Below, piece by piece: positions 28,085-38,147 of a DNA stretch of 57,392 bases (its first letter is position 1; every line of letters begins with the position of its first letter). Location of the stretch: positions 1-57,392 of the forward strand of contig NZ_BCZB01000011.1 of the NCBI RefSeq assembly GCF_001598495.1. Reading direction: 5' to 3'. Below the pieces are notes generated by a model. It was not told the DNA's origin. It ran no database searches and saw nothing but the letters and a program-made list of their open reading frames with translations. Origin of the DNA: Neokomagataea thailandica NBRC 106555 (GTDB taxonomy: Bacteria; Pseudomonadota; Alphaproteobacteria; Acetobacterales; Acetobacteraceae). A program made the position numbers and the translations under genes.

Positions 28085-31000
28085 TTATGCTCCGTCAATC
28101 ATGGCGGAGGCTCGTTTAAGGTCAACGGAGAGTACACGGCTTACACCTCGTTCTTGCATGGTGACGCCGTAGAGGCGGTCCATATAGGCCATCGTGAGTT
28201 GATGATGTGTGACGACGAGGAAGCGCGTGCCGGCTTCTTTCGTCATATCTGTGAGTAGCGTGCAGAAGCGTTCGACATTGGCGTCATCCAATGGGGCATC
28301 GACCTCGTCGAGGACGCAAATAGGGGCAGGGTTGCAGCGAAATGTTGCGAAGATCAGTGAGAGGGCCGTGAGCGCTTGTTCACCGCCGGAGAGCAGCGAC
28401 AAGGTTGAGAGTTTTTTTCCCGGTGGTTGCGCGAAGATTTCGAGGCCTGCTTCAAGGGGGTCATCGCTGCCGACGAGACCAAGATGGGCACGTCCACCGC
28501 CGAACATGCGGGCAAAGAGTGACTGAAAATGTTGGTCCACCATGGCGAAAACGGCGGTGAGGCGCTCACGCCCCTCTTTATTGATACTGCCGATGGCACC
28601 GCGCAGGCGAGCAATGGCGTGTGTGAGCTCGGCGTGTTCACGGGCGATGGTTTCTGCTGTGGTGCGGGCTTCTTCATACTCTAAATCGGCACGTAAGTTG
28701 ACCGGGCCGAGGGCTTCACGTTCACGCGTTAGGCGGGTGAGGCGGCGGCGGGTTGTTGTTTCGGCGTTTTCGGACAGGTCTTGTGGGTAGGGTGTACGTG
28801 GGTCTGGGGCTTCGCTCTCAGCATGGAGTTTTGCGTGCGCTGCGGCAGCTTGTTCGGCACGTTCGCTCAAGCGCGCAAGTGTTGCGCGGCCTTCAGAGAG
28901 TGTGTGTTCAAGCAGGCGAAGCCGGTCTTGGGATGTACGGGCTTTTTCTTCAGCGGCAGTTTCATGCAGGCGAGCGGCTTCTAAGAGTGTTTCTGCGTGG
29001 TGCAGGGCTTCTTCGCGTTTTTTTAAGCTGTGGGCGATGATGTTTGGTTCTTCACGGGCGCTGGTGTGTTCCGCGCGGAGTGCGGTGACGCGTTCAGTGA
29101 GGGTGGTGTGTTGTTCTGCGGTGGTTTGGATTTGGTGTGTGATGTCGTTTAGGCGGGTCTGTAGGGCGGTGATGGCGCTTTCCCGGCGCACGGCGTCATG
29201 TGTGTGTGCCGTGAGGGCTTCTCGCGCTTGATGATGTGCGTCTTTGGCGGCGGTGAGTGCGACGAGGGCTGTGTCTTGTGCGTTGGCGAGTGCAGCAAGG
29301 TCTGGTCGTTGCGTTAAGGCTGTGCTTTGGGCGGCGTGTTCGCTTCGTAAGCGTGTGTATGTGCTGCGGAGTTGCATGGCATGGGGCGTTAAGACCGCGA
29401 GGCGGGCTGAAGCGGTGGTGATGATATGTTCCCGCTTGCTGAATTCTGCACGGATGGTTTGGGCAATAGTGTGTGATGAGGATGCGTGCAGAGCCGCGTT
29501 TTGTGCCGTTTTTTGCGCGTTTTTTTGGTGTGCTTCGGCGTGTATAGCAGCGTGTTCTAGAGCCGTAATATCTGGACGTGGTGTTGCCTGATGGAGGTCC
29601 AGCGCTTTTGTCAGAGCCGTCAGGTCGTTTTGAGTACGGGTGATGCTGTCTGTGAGGCGCTGCATGTGGTCTTCGGCAGCACGGTGGCGCAGGAAGGCTT
29701 GGTCATGCGTATGCTGTGCATGTTCGAGTGCGGTCTGGGCGTTTTGGCGGTTTTGGCGGCATGTGTTGAGTGTGGCTTGAGCGGTTTGAACGTCCTGTGC
29801 GAGCGCATCGGCTGCGGCTTTGAGGTGTTCTGGTGGTTTTTGGTTCTGATAGGCGGTTTGCGCGGCGTTTAGGCGTGAATGTGCTTCTTGTAGGGTGCGT
29901 GCGGTATCTTCGGCCTTTTGTACGGCGGCTTCTAAGCGATCCGCAGCGCGGGTACTGAGTTGGGTGTGTTGGGCTACAGTTGTTCTGGCTTGGCTAAGGG
30001 CATGTTCTTCTATGCTGCGTTGGCCGCGTAGGGCTGTGAGAGTGTCTGACGCAGTTTTAAGTTCTGTTTGTGCTGTATGGGTTTGTGCTTGCAGCGCAGG
30101 AAGGCACGCTTCCTCTGCCGTTATCTCTTTTTTTAGGGCGGTGAGGTTGCGGCGACGTTCGAGCAAGACGGCGCTTTGGTCTTGTGTTGAGGCCGCACGA
30201 TGATATCCGTCCCAGCGCCATAATGCACCTTTTGTGGTGACGAGAGAGTGCCCGGGGTGGAGGTGTGTTTGGAGGCTAGGGCCGTCTGCGTCATTTGGCA
30301 GGAGAAGGATATGGTCAAAGCAGCGGCGCGTAGCGTCGGGGCAGGTGAGCAGTGCGCTGAGTGGGGTGAGGCTGGCGAGTGCTGTGTGGAGTGGCGTTGT
30401 GTCGGGTGTATCAAAAGAGGCTTGTGGTAGGCAGCGCCAGCGGCGTGTGGCGGGAATATCGTCCGGGGCGAGGGATGCGTCGATCCCATCTGCTAGGGCC
30501 GCTGCAACGGCATGAGTGAGGTGGCTGGGGACGGATAGTGCATCAATAAGAGGATGAGGCTCTTGGGCTGTGTCTTTGAGGCTTTGAGCGAGGCCTTCGG
30601 CTTGGCTTCGTTTCTTAAGTAAAGAGGCCTCGGCCATACGCTCGGTTGTTTGGGCATCTTCAGTCGTTTTGTGAGCGGTTGTAAGGGCGGTTTCAGCGTG
30701 AGAAAGGCGCTCTTCCAGTGATGTGAGGGTTTGCTCGTAAGTGTGAACGGCGTGCGTGGCTTGCTCAAGCAGCGTAGGGTCAGGCTGCTCCGTGCGGCAG
30801 TGGGCAACGTGTTGTTCTGCTTCGGCGTGGCGTTTTTGGCTGTGTTCATAGTGTGTTTGTGCGTCATCAAGAGCACGCCTGAGGGCTGTATAGCGTTGTG
30901 ATCCGGCCTCGGATGCTGCGCAGGCTTGGACCCAACGGGCATTAAGTGTGTCGAGAGCCATATTGGCGCTATTTTCGGCGGCTTGGTGTGTTGAAAGGGC

Positions 31001-32638
31001 CGCTTTTGCCTGTTCGAGCGTGGTTGCTAATTGCGCTTTTTGTTCGGGGGTGAGTTGTGCAGAAACGGCGTCATGGTGGGCGGCTTGGTCTTGGGTCAAA
31101 CGTTGTTGAGTGGTGACGTGGCGTTGTTGAAGGTCGTGTAAGGTCTTTTGGAACGTGCTTTCTTGTTGGCGTGCATCTTGGACCGCGCGGGACGCTTGTT
31201 CGCGGGTCAGGCGTGCGTCTTGTGCGGCTTGGCGGGTCGTGTGTTCTGCGTGACGAGCGGTCTCTGCAGCGGCGACGGCTTCATTTACGCGGTGTTGTAA
31301 GGTTTCGAGCGGAGGGCCATTCTCGCATTGTTTCTGCAACTCTGCGCGTTCTTGTTCAGCGTTGTTTAGCGTGTGGCGTTCTTGCTCTAATTGTGTCGTC
31401 AGGGCTGAGAGTGCAGTGCGTGCAGCGTCTTGTTGTACGCTTTCAAGGTCATAATGCCGCTGGGCGGTATCGTAAGCGCGTTGTTGAGCGTTTTCTTCTG
31501 CCATGAGGCGGGTGACGTCCGCAGATAAAGCAGCATGTTCCGTTGGTGCTTTTTGGCGTTCGTTTTCGTAGGCGGCGAGGGCTTCGCGGGTTTCGTGCTC
31601 GGTGTTTTGGCTGTCTTGAAGGCGGGTGGTGAGAGCGGTGAGGTCTGCTTCGGTTGTTTGTAAACGTTCAGTCGCGCTGGCTGCGGTCTCACGTGCACGG
31701 TTGAGGTCGTGACGTGCTGTCTCGGCTTCAAGGCGGAGGTTTTCAACGGTGGAGCGCGCATCTTCGCAGGCTTTACGGGCTGCGGGCAAAGCGGCTCTAG
31801 TTTGAAATTCCGCAATCTGCGCTTTTTCGAGTTCTTGTTCGGCTTGTTTTAAGGTTTCTTTGGCGCGGGCAAGGTCATCGCGGCTGCGTTGCACGGCACG
31901 ATTGGCGCGGGCATGGAGCAAACAATGCAACTGGTCTTCGAGTGTGCGGATTTGCTCTGAGAGTTCACGATAAATTTTGGCTTGGCCGGATTGCTCAGAC
32001 AGTTGCTCCAGCCGCTCTTCAAGCTGGAGGCGCAAATCCTCTGCGCGGGCGAGGTTGGCTTCGGTTTGGCGGAGTTTCAGTTCAGCATCATGGCGGCGGG
32101 CGTGGAGGCCGGTGATGCCAGCGGCTTCTTCTAAGAGGAGGCGTCGTTCTTCGGGTTTGGCAGCAATGAGCAACCCGACGCGGTTTTGACTGACAATAGC
32201 GGAGCTACGCGCGCCAGAAGCAAGGTCCGCGAAAAGGGTTTGTACATCACGCGCGCGGGTAACGCGCCCATTGATGCGGTATTCGCTGCCAGACCCGCGC
32301 TCGGCCTTACGCGTGACTTCAAGCTCATCAGCCTCATGGAATGGAGCGGGGGCAAGGCCGCGTGCGTTGGCGATATGGAGGGTAACTTGCGCGAGGTTGC
32401 GTGCAGCGCGGGCGTTGGTGCCCGCGAAGATAAGGTCATCTAACTCGCCTCCTCGTAGGGCGCGAGCAGATGCTTCACCCATTGCCCAACGCAGGGCTTC
32501 GACGACGTTGGATTTTCCGCAGCCATTAGGGCCGACAATGCCGGTCAGCCCCGGGAGGATGTCAACCCGCACTTCATCCGCAAAGCTTTTGAAGCCGCTG
32601 ATGGTGAGGCGGCTAATCGTCGTGTCAGATGAAGCCAT
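28085..32638 (-). CDS. smc: Chromosome segregation ATPase SMC, unusually long
   Basis: SMC dimers with ScpAB compact and separate the chromosome. The head halves are well conserved: Walker A GPNGCGKS (36-43) near the N-terminus, signature LSGGEQALTALSL near 1410 and Walker B VLDEVDAPLDD near 1443. A hinge-like region lies at about 690-830 (HPLIDALSV to TTKGALWRWDG). The two coiled-coil arms are each about 500 residues, rich in Ala, Gln, Thr and His. At 1517 residues the protein is roughly 330 longer than typical bacterial SMC, with both arms lengthened. No frameshift or repeat junction is seen. Confidence 0.95.
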   Translation of the reverse strand: MASSDTTISRLTISGFKSFADEVRVDILPGLTGIVGPNGCGKSNVVEALRWAMGEASARALRGGELDDLIFAGTNARAARNLAQVTLHIANARGLAPAPFHEADELEVTRKAERGSGSEYRINGRVTRARDVQTLFADLASGARSSAIVSQNRVGLLIAAKPEERRLLLEEAAGITGLHARRHDAELKLRQTEANLARAEDLRLQLEERLEQLSEQSGQAKIYRELSEQIRTLEDQLHCLLHARANRAVQRSRDDLARAKETLKQAEQELEKAQIAEFQTRAALPAARKACEDARSTVENLRLEAETARHDLNRARETAASATERLQTTEADLTALTTRLQDSQNTEHETREALAAYENERQKAPTEHAALSADVTRLMAEENAQQRAYDTAQRHYDLESVQQDAARTALSALTTQLEQERHTLNNAEQERAELQKQCENGPPLETLQHRVNEAVAAAETARHAEHTTRQAAQDARLTREQASRAVQDARQQESTFQKTLHDLQQRHVTTQQRLTQDQAAHHDAVSAQLTPEQKAQLATTLEQAKAALSTHQAAENSANMALDTLNARWVQACAASEAGSQRYTALRRALDDAQTHYEHSQKRHAEAEQHVAHCRTEQPDPTLLEQATHAVHTYEQTLTSLEERLSHAETALTTAHKTTEDAQTTERMAEASLLKKRSQAEGLAQSLKDTAQEPHPLIDALSVPSHLTHAVAAALADGIDASLAPDDIPATRRWRCLPQASFDTPDTTPLHTALASLTPLSALLTCPDATRRCFDHILLLPNDADGPSLQTHLHPGHSLVTTKGALWRWDGYHRAASTQDQSAVLLERRRNLTALKKEITAEEACLPALQAQTHTAQTELKTASDTLTALRGQRSIEEHALSQARTTVAQHTQLSTRAADRLEAAVQKAEDTARTLQEAHSRLNAAQTAYQNQKPPEHLKAAADALAQDVQTAQATLNTCRQNRQNAQTALEHAQHTHDQAFLRHRAAEDHMQRLTDSITRTQNDLTALTKALDLHQATPRPDITALEHAAIHAEAHQKNAQKTAQNAALHASSSHTIAQTIRAEFSKREHIITTASARLAVLTPHAMQLRSTYTRLRSEHAAQSTALTQRPDLAALANAQDTALVALTAAKDAHHQAREALTAHTHDAVRRESAITALQTRLNDITHQIQTTAEQHTTLTERVTALRAEHTSAREEPNIIAHSLKKREEALHHAETLLEAARLHETAAEEKARTSQDRLRLLEHTLSEGRATLARLSERAEQAAAAHAKLHAESEAPDPRTPYPQDLSENAETTTRRRLTRLTREREALGPVNLRADLEYEEARTTAETIAREHAELTHAIARLRGAIGSINKEGRERLTAVFAMVDQHFQSLFARMFGGGRAHLGLVGSDDPLEAGLEIFAQPPGKKLSTLSLLSGGEQALTALSLIFATFRCNPAPICVLDEVDAPLDDANVERFCTLLTDMTKEAGTRFLVVTHHQLTMAYMDRLYGVTMQERGVSRVLSVDLKRASAMIDGA

Positions 32639-32665
32639 GCGGTGTGGGGTGGATTTTCAAATCAG

Positions 32666-33304
32666 TTAGGACGCTTTGGCGACGAGGTCGGCAAATTTGT
32701 CGTAGGTTTCTGGATCTTGACTATACGCTGTGTTGTTAAAGCGGAAATAGGGTGTGCCAGAAATATTATAGGTGTCTGCGTCTTTTTTGACTTGTTCGAA
32801 CACGGCTTGCATGTAGCCCATGTCGTTATGGATCGCGTCAAATTCGCTGGAGGAAATACCGGCGAGAGCAGAGATTTGCTTCAGGCGGTCAATGGGGTCA
32901 CCATCGCGGCTAAAGGCCCATTGCATTTGGCTAGAGAACAGCGCTTCCAAGAAAGGAACATAGCGTTCTTCAGGCAGGGCGCGGGCGATCATGGCGGCTG
33001 TGAGGCCCACTTGGTCCCCGGTGAAATCATGGAACTGATAGCGGATTTTACCGGTATCGATCAGCTTGGCTTTGATTTCGGGAAACTCTTCCGTTGCGAA
33101 ATGGGCGCAATGGGTGCAGGTGAACGAGAACCATTCTTGCACGAGGATTTTGGCATTCGGGTTGCCAATAATCCGTGGGCTCATGCGCTGTGCCAGCACA
33201 TTTGGCGCGGTGGTGCTTTGTGCGCGTGCGGTGGTACCCAAGAGGGTGGCGGCAGGCGCTGCGCCGAGGAGGAAGCGGCGGGTCAGGGCAGGAGAATGGG
33301 TCAT
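32666..33304 (-). CDS. DsbA-like thiol:disulfide protein with twin-arginine signal (copy 1)
   Basis: Thioredoxin-fold protein of 212 residues with the active site CTHC (63-66, in WFSFTCTHCAHFA) and the cis-Pro loop SGTPYFRFNN. Family members (DsbA/BdbD/Com1-like, thioredoxin_4) form or shuffle disulfides in the periplasm. The signal LTRRFLLGAAPAATLL fits the twin-arginine pathway. I start at the ATG at 33304, with AAGG upstream and this signal directly after. It is clearly paralogous to the gene just upstream, which ends one base before this start. Confidence 0.88.
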   Translation of the reverse strand: MTHSPALTRRFLLGAAPAATLLGTTARAQSTTAPNVLAQRMSPRIIGNPNAKILVQEWFSFTCTHCAHFATEEFPEIKAKLIDTGKIRYQFHDFTGDQVGLTAAMIARALPEERYVPFLEALFSSQMQWAFSRDGDPIDRLKQISALAGISSSEFDAIHNDMGYMQAVFEQVKKDADTYNISGTPYFRFNNTAYSQDPETYDKFADLVAKAS

Positions 33305-33305
33305 A

Positions 33306-33941
33306 TCAATGCGCCTTTGCGAGAGCAGTTGTGAAGGCATCATAGCTTAAGCCGATTGTGCTGTCCGCCGGGGTGTTATTGATGCGGAAATAAGGTGTGC
33401 CGGAAATGCCTAAGAAAGATTGGTCTTTATCTTGGCGTGCTACAATCGCCTGACGGAGTGCTTCGTCTGCGTTGATTGCATCAACCTCAGGGCCGGAGAG
33501 GCCAGCGAGAGCGGCATGTTTTTTGAGCTCAGCAACAGGGTCAACATCGCGCGCAAAGGCCCATTGCATTTGGGTGCGGAGCAGATCATCCGTGAACGGG
33601 AAATAGCGGTCTGCGGGGAGGGAACGGGCGACCATGGCCCCAAGGAGGGCGAGTTGGTCCAAGGGGAAATCATGAAAGCGGTAGCAAATTTTGCCCGTGT
33701 CGATCAGTTTGGCTTTGACTTCTGGAAAGACGGTCTCTGCGAAATGGCCGCAATGGGTGCAGGTCAATGAAAACCATTCATCGACATGGATGGGGGCATC
33801 GGGGTGGCCCAGAAAGCGTGGCGCAAGGCGCGGGTCATTCGCTGGCAGGGTTGTATCAGCTTGAGCGATATTAGCACCGAACCCGAGCGCGACAGCACTG
33901 GCCGGAAGAGTGGATAAAAACGCACGGCGACCGAAGGACAT
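33306..33941 (-). CDS. DsbA-like thiol:disulfide protein with twin-arginine signal (copy 2)
   Basis: Tandem paralogue of the previous gene, 211 residues. The same CTHC active site (61-64, in WFSLTCTHCGHF), the shared stretch KAKLIDTGKI, TQMQWAFARD and the SGTPYFRINN loop are all present. The signal begins MSFGRRAFLSTLPAS, again twin-arginine-like. I use the ATG at 33941; the frame is open upstream to 34040 without a ribosome site. An extra Cys (KICYRF) distinguishes it from copy 1. The pair lies directly upstream of smc, probably co-transcribed with it. Confidence 0.86.
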   Translation of the reverse strand: MSFGRRAFLSTLPASAVALGFGANIAQADTTLPANDPRLAPRFLGHPDAPIHVDEWFSLTCTHCGHFAETVFPEVKAKLIDTGKICYRFHDFPLDQLALLGAMVARSLPADRYFPFTDDLLRTQMQWAFARDVDPVAELKKHAALAGLSGPEVDAINADEALRQAIVARQDKDQSFLGISGTPYFRINNTPADSTIGLSYDAFTTALAKAH

Positions 33942-34110
33942 AAGGCGGTAGTTCCCTTGCCGAAAAAGACCCGCAGGGTGAGGAGGGGTCATAAGCAACT
34001 TAGAGAGTTTCAATGACACACGCAGTCCCCTGCGCGTCAAGCCCTTAGCTGATCAGAGCATGGGCTGAATATCCCCCTGCGCCGTCTCTGGCGTTGGGGG
34101 GATGGTTGTT

Positions 34111-35058
34111 TTATGCGCTACGGTCATCCTCTGTTGGGTGGCGTTCTGGCATGGGGCGGTGCTCCCAGCTTTCTGGAACGCGCATACGTAACGAGCGGAT
34201 GTGGCGTGCATCAGCATCAAGCACACGAAATTCTAGCCCGCTTTCATGGGTTAAAATTTCATCACGCGCCGGGACGTGCTCGGCTAAGCGAAAAACGAGT
34301 CCACCAACGGTTTCAATTTCAGCTTCACGTTCAGCATCCGTCAAGACGGCACCTAAACGCACCTCTAACTGCTCGACAGGGAGGCGGGCATCGAGGTCAA
34401 CGGATCCATCAGGGCGTTCGGTCCAGAGCGCTGTGACGGGGTCATCATGCTCGTCAGCGATGTCACCAACGATGGTCTCGATCAGGTCTTCAATCGTGAC
34501 AAGGCCATCAATACTGCCATATTCGTCAATCACGAGCGCCATATGAACGCGGCGTTGACGCATTTGCAGCAAGAGATCAAGCACGGGGATGGTCGGCGCG
34601 ATCATTAAGGGCTGACGTAGCAGAGGACGAATGTCGAACGCTGCGGGGTCATCCACGTAAGCGACCAAGTCTTTTACATGGATCATGCCGGCAATATCAT
34701 CCAACTGCCCGCGATAAACGGGCATGCGGGAATGGTTTTCTTGCCGCATGAGAGCAAGGGCATCTTCCAGCGAGATATGCTCAGCCATGGCAATGATATC
34801 CGCGCGCGGGATCATGACGTCATCCGCCGTAATATCACGCAGGCGTAGCACATTGAGGATCAATGACCGCTCTTGGCGATCAAGCTCGGGCTCTATGTCT
34901 GAATCATCTGCGGGTTGTGCCGCTTCATGAACGAGGGTGGCGATAGAGTCACGCAGTCCTTGTTCACGTCCACGGCGGCTGAAGATGTTGAACAGTCCGC
35001 TTCTTTGGCCGTTGCGTTTGCTGTCATCCGAAGAGCGCTCGGTTTGATCATCCGTCAT
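34111..35058 (-). CDS. corC: CorC/HlyC-family CBS-domain protein
   Basis: The 315-residue protein lacks membrane spans. It has paired CBS domains (about 75-195, with VMIPRADI, MPVYRGQLDDIAGMIHVKDL and VIDEYGSIDGLVTIEDLIE) and a C-terminal CorC_HlyC domain (about 215-300). The family is linked to Mg/Co export and membrane stress. The start is the ATG at 35058, preceded by GGAGGAG and overlapping the ybeY stop as ATGA. The miaB-phoH-ybeY-corC order is a widely conserved operon. Confidence 0.92.
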   Translation of the reverse strand: MTDDQTERSSDDSKRNGQRSGLFNIFSRRGREQGLRDSIATLVHEAAQPADDSDIEPELDRQERSLILNVLRLRDITADDVMIPRADIIAMAEHISLEDALALMRQENHSRMPVYRGQLDDIAGMIHVKDLVAYVDDPAAFDIRPLLRQPLMIAPTIPVLDLLLQMRQRRVHMALVIDEYGSIDGLVTIEDLIETIVGDIADEHDDPVTALWTERPDGSVDLDARLPVEQLEVRLGAVLTDAEREAEIETVGGLVFRLAEHVPARDEILTHESGLEFRVLDADARHIRSLRMRVPESWEHRPMPERHPTEDDRSA

Positions 35059-35543
35059 TGGCGTGCTCCTCCGTTCTTCCATGGGTCACCGAAGCCAAGA
35101 GAGCGTAGTGCTTTGCTTTCAAGGCTCTCCATCGCCCGTGCTTCGCCGGGGTGGTGGTGGTCATGGCCATCAAGGTGGAGGGCGCCGTGCATCACCAAAT
35201 GTGACAGATGCGCACGCATGGAGCGCCCTGCGGCATGTGCCTCTCGTGCGACGGTTTCAAAGCCCAGAATGATATCACCGCCATGGCCCGGGGCCACAGC
35301 CGTGAAGGTCAGGACATTGGTTGGCTTATTGCGGTTACGGAAACGCGCATTGAGCCGTTTGACCACACGATCGCTTGAAAGGAGGATAGAAGGAGCGGGG
35401 CCGCTGCTGAAGTCGGGTCCACCCTGCCGGGCGACAGCCGCGAGCGCGCGCCAAATGGTGCGTTCTGCATTGCGTACTGCCGCCCGCCATCGGGCGTCTT
35501 CGATGATAATATCAGTAGCGGCGTGGGGACTTGGAGGTTCCAT
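35055..35543 (-). CDS. ybeY: Endoribonuclease YbeY
   Basis: Zinc-dependent RNase needed for 16S rRNA 3'-end maturation and ribosome quality control. The 162-residue product has the metal site in HGALHLDGHDH, where His119, His123 and His129 form the H-x3-H-x5-H pattern. The RNRNKPTNVLTF segment is also diagnostic. I choose the ATG at 35543, which lies inside the end of phoH (32-bp overlap). The frame continues upstream, but without conserved sequence. It is coupled to corC. Confidence 0.93.
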   Translation of the reverse strand: MEPPSPHAATDIIIEDARWRAAVRNAERTIWRALAAVARQGGPDFSSGPAPSILLSSDRVVKRLNARFRNRNKPTNVLTFTAVAPGHGGDIILGFETVAREAHAAGRSMRAHLSHLVMHGALHLDGHDHHHPGEARAMESLESKALRSLGFGDPWKNGGARQ

Positions 35544-36714
35544 TGCTTTCCCGGCGCAGTCGGTCCCGGACATTGTCACGGGTGGCTGGCGCTTTCTGTT
35601 CATAGGCATCAACGATGCGCGCCACCAAGGGGTGACGCACAACGTCTTGTGAGGAGAAATGAGTTACGCCAATTCCCTTGAGACCATCAAGGGTTTCGAC
35701 GGCTTCTCGTAATCCGGAGGATACACCGCCCGGAAGGTCGATCTGGCTGAGGTCACCCGTCACGGCCATGCGTGTGCCTTCACCCATGCGGGTAAGGAAC
35801 ATCTTCATTTGTGCTGGCGTCGTGTTCTGGGCTTCATCCAAAATGACGTATGAGTGTGCCAGTGTACGGCCACGCATGAAGGCGAGGGGGGCGACTTCAA
35901 TTTCGCCCGTGCCCATGCGGCGCACGACTTGGTCACCCGGCATCATATCATGCAATGCATCATAAAGCGGGCGAAGATAGGGGTCGATCTTCTCACGCAT
36001 GTCACCCGGTAGGAAGCCGAGTTTTTCACCGGCTTCAACGGCGGGGCGTGAGAGAATGATACGGTCAACCTGTCCGGCTAGTAGCATGCTCACGCCTTGG
36101 GCTACGGCAAGATAGGTTTTACCCGTACCCGCAGGGCCAATGCCGAAGACAAGATCGGTACGCCCGAGCATCTCCATATAAGCGGCCTGTCCGTGTGAGC
36201 GCGGGGCAATGACGCCGCGCTTTGTGCGGATGGCGGGCAGGTCACCAAAGGGTGCATTCGCCGCTTGTGGGGACGCGTTATTCTGGCGTGATGGCCCGTT
36301 TTGGCGCTGCTGCGGGTGGTTGCGCTGGTGGCGTGGGCGTTCGTGCTGTTTATGCTCTGCTGTGGGAGCAGGTGCCTCGCCATAATTGGTGCGCGGCTTG
36401 TCCTGACGGCTGGGGAGTGCGGTCAGGCGGATGATTCCGTCAATCTGGGCACCATCAATCTGTGCGCCGCTCTCAAGGTGATTATAGAGGGCGATGATGG
36501 CCGCTTGGGTCCTGCTGACGGCGCCGTCCTCTCCTGTGATGGCAATTTTATTGCCACGGCAGGACAGGCGGACATCAAAACCCGCTTCAAGGCGCACGAG
36601 GTGACGGTCATGGTCACCTAACAGGCGTTGCAGCAGGATGTTGTCATTAAAGCGAAGGGCTATGGTGCGGGTATTTCCCCCATGGCCAGCAGGGTTTGCC
36701 TGTGGCTCAGACAT
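35512..36714 (-). CDS. phoH: PhoH-like ATPase
   Basis: Cytoplasmic P-loop protein (PhoL/YbeZ type) that works with YbeY in RNA metabolism. From the ATG at 36714 it has 400 residues. An N-terminal KH-like region (about 15-90) leads to a linker of about 50 residues rich in His, Gln, Asn, Arg and Pro. The ATPase core follows with GPAGTGKT, LSRPAVEAGEKLGFLPGD and VILDEAQNTTPAQMK. A TTG at 36750 overlapping the miaB stop and preceded by GGGAGA is an alternative start, and the coupling would suit it. Confidence 0.93.
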   Translation of the reverse strand: MSEPQANPAGHGGNTRTIALRFNDNILLQRLLGDHDRHLVRLEAGFDVRLSCRGNKIAITGEDGAVSRTQAAIIALYNHLESGAQIDGAQIDGIIRLTALPSRQDKPRTNYGEAPAPTAEHKQHERPRHQRNHPQQRQNGPSRQNNASPQAANAPFGDLPAIRTKRGVIAPRSHGQAAYMEMLGRTDLVFGIGPAGTGKTYLAVAQGVSMLLAGQVDRIILSRPAVEAGEKLGFLPGDMREKIDPYLRPLYDALHDMMPGDQVVRRMGTGEIEVAPLAFMRGRTLAHSYVILDEAQNTTPAQMKMFLTRMGEGTRMAVTGDLSQIDLPGGVSSGLREAVETLDGLKGIGVTHFSSQDVVRHPLVARIVDAYEQKAPATRDNVRDRLRRESNGTSKSPRRY

Positions 36715-36743
36715 GGGGGCGGCGGAGCGGGACGGTGAGGTAT

Positions 36744-38147
36744 TCAGCAAGCGAGGGCTGTCTCCCGGGTCAGGACGCCACCGAGCGAGTTCGTGCGGCG
36801 GATGGTGATGGACACTTTCACGATCTGGCCGATCAATTCAGCCGGTCCGTCAAAATGGATGGGTTGCAGGTACGGGGAACGTCCTGCGAGTTGGCCCGGC
36901 TTGCGGCCAAGCCCGGTGATCAGCACATCCTGAACCGTGCCGACCAGCGATTCATTGAAGGCATCCTGCTGTTCACGCAGCAGGGCCTGAAGCTCCGCCA
37001 AGCGCCGGTCTTTGATGTCTTCTGCCACTTGCAGGGGTTGGCCTGCGGCAGGGGTGCCGGGGCGTGGGGAGTATTTGAAGCTATAGGCACTTGCGAAGCC
37101 GATATCGCGGATCAACTGCATCGTGTCTTGGAAATCTTGCTCCGTTTCGCCGGGATGGCCGACGATAAAGTCGGAGGATAGGGCAAGGTCTGGGCGTGCC
37201 TTACGGAGGAGGCGGATGCTCTCTCTGTATTCATCGGCGGTATGGCCACGATTCATGGCCTTTAGCACGCGGTCGGAGCCACTCTGTACCGGGAGGTGCA
37301 GGAATGGCATGAGGGCTGGGATGTCTCGGTGTGCGTCGATCAAGGTTTGTTCGACATCGCGCGGGTGGGAGGTGCTGTACCGGATGCGCGCTAGGCCGGG
37401 AATATCCGCCAGCAGGGCTGCGAGTTCCGCCAATGTGGTGCTGCGGCCTTGGTCGTCTAGGCCGTGATAGGCGTTGACGTTCTGGCCCAGTAGGGTGATT
37501 TCACGGACGCCCGAGGCGACCATGCGGCGTGCTTCCGCCACGACTGAAGAAACTGGACGGCTGCTTTCAGCGCCGCGCGTATAAGGCACAACGCAGAAAG
37601 AGCAGAATTTATCGCAGCCTTCTTGGATGGTCAGGAAGGCGGTAAGGTTGCCGGTGCTTTGTGGTGCGGCTTGCTCTGGCAGGAAGTCAAACTTCTGTTC
37701 TGTTGGGAAGTCTGTATCAATGACAGCGCCGCCAGCGCGGGATGCGCGGGCGACCATTTCCGGCAAGCGGTGATAGGTTTGTGGGCCAAGCACCAGATCG
37801 ACATAAGGTGCGCGGGAGAGGATTTCTTCCCCTGCGGCTTGAGCCACGCAGCCTGCTACTGCGATGACTGTGCGGCTTTTGCCTTCCTGCATCCGTTCGT
37901 CACGGATTTTGCGCAGACGGCCGAGTTCTGAGAAGACCTTTTCTGTTGCGCGTTCACGGATATGGCACGTGTTGAGGATGACCATATCGGCATCTTCTGC
38001 GGTTTCCACCGGTGCATAGCCCAAGGGACGTAGAACGTCAGACATGCGGGCGCTGTCATAGACATTCATCTGGCAGCCCCACGTAATGACGTGCAGGCCC
38101 TGACGGGGGCGGGTGGCAGAAGGAGTGGTGGTCAGCTCGGCGCTCAA
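36744..38147 (-). CDS. miaB: tRNA-2-methylthio-N6-dimethylallyladenosine synthase MiaB
   Basis: Radical-SAM methylthiotransferase modifying A37 of tRNAs. Domains in order: UPF0004 with cluster cysteines in [14 protein letters not shown] and AGCVAQ; radical-SAM core with CDKFCSFC; and a C-terminal TRAM domain. The start is uncertain. No ATG exists upstream of the conserved region, so I use the TTG at 38147, which gives 467 residues. Another TTG at 38234 is open too, and neither has a good ribosome site. It heads the miaB-phoH-ybeY-corC operon. Confidence 0.93.
   Translation of the reverse strand: MSAELTTTPSATRPRQGLHVITWGCQMNVYDSARMSDVLRPLGYAPVETAEDADMVILNTCHIRERATEKVFSELGRLRKIRDERMQEGKSRTVIAVAGCVAQAAGEEILSRAPYVDLVLGPQTYHRLPEMVARASRAGGAVIDTDFPTEQKFDFLPEQAAPQSTGNLTAFLTIQEGCDKFCSFCVVPYTRGAESSRPVSSVVAEARRMVASGVREITLLGQNVNAYHGLDDQGRSTTLAELAALLADIPGLARIRYSTSHPRDVEQTLIDAHRDIPALMPFLHLPVQSGSDRVLKAMNRGHTADEYRESIRLLRKARPDLALSSDFIVGHPGETEQDFQDTMQLIRDIGFASAYSFKYSPRPGTPAAGQPLQVAEDIKDRRLAELQALLREQQDAFNESLVGTVQDVLITGLGRKPGQLAGRSPYLQPIHFDGPAELIGQIVKVSITIRRTNSLGGVLTRETALAC

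Noticed and set aside
28085-32638. SMC length explained by fusion or internal duplication
   Set aside because: No second head, hinge or repeated segment is visible, and the arms lengthen about equally.
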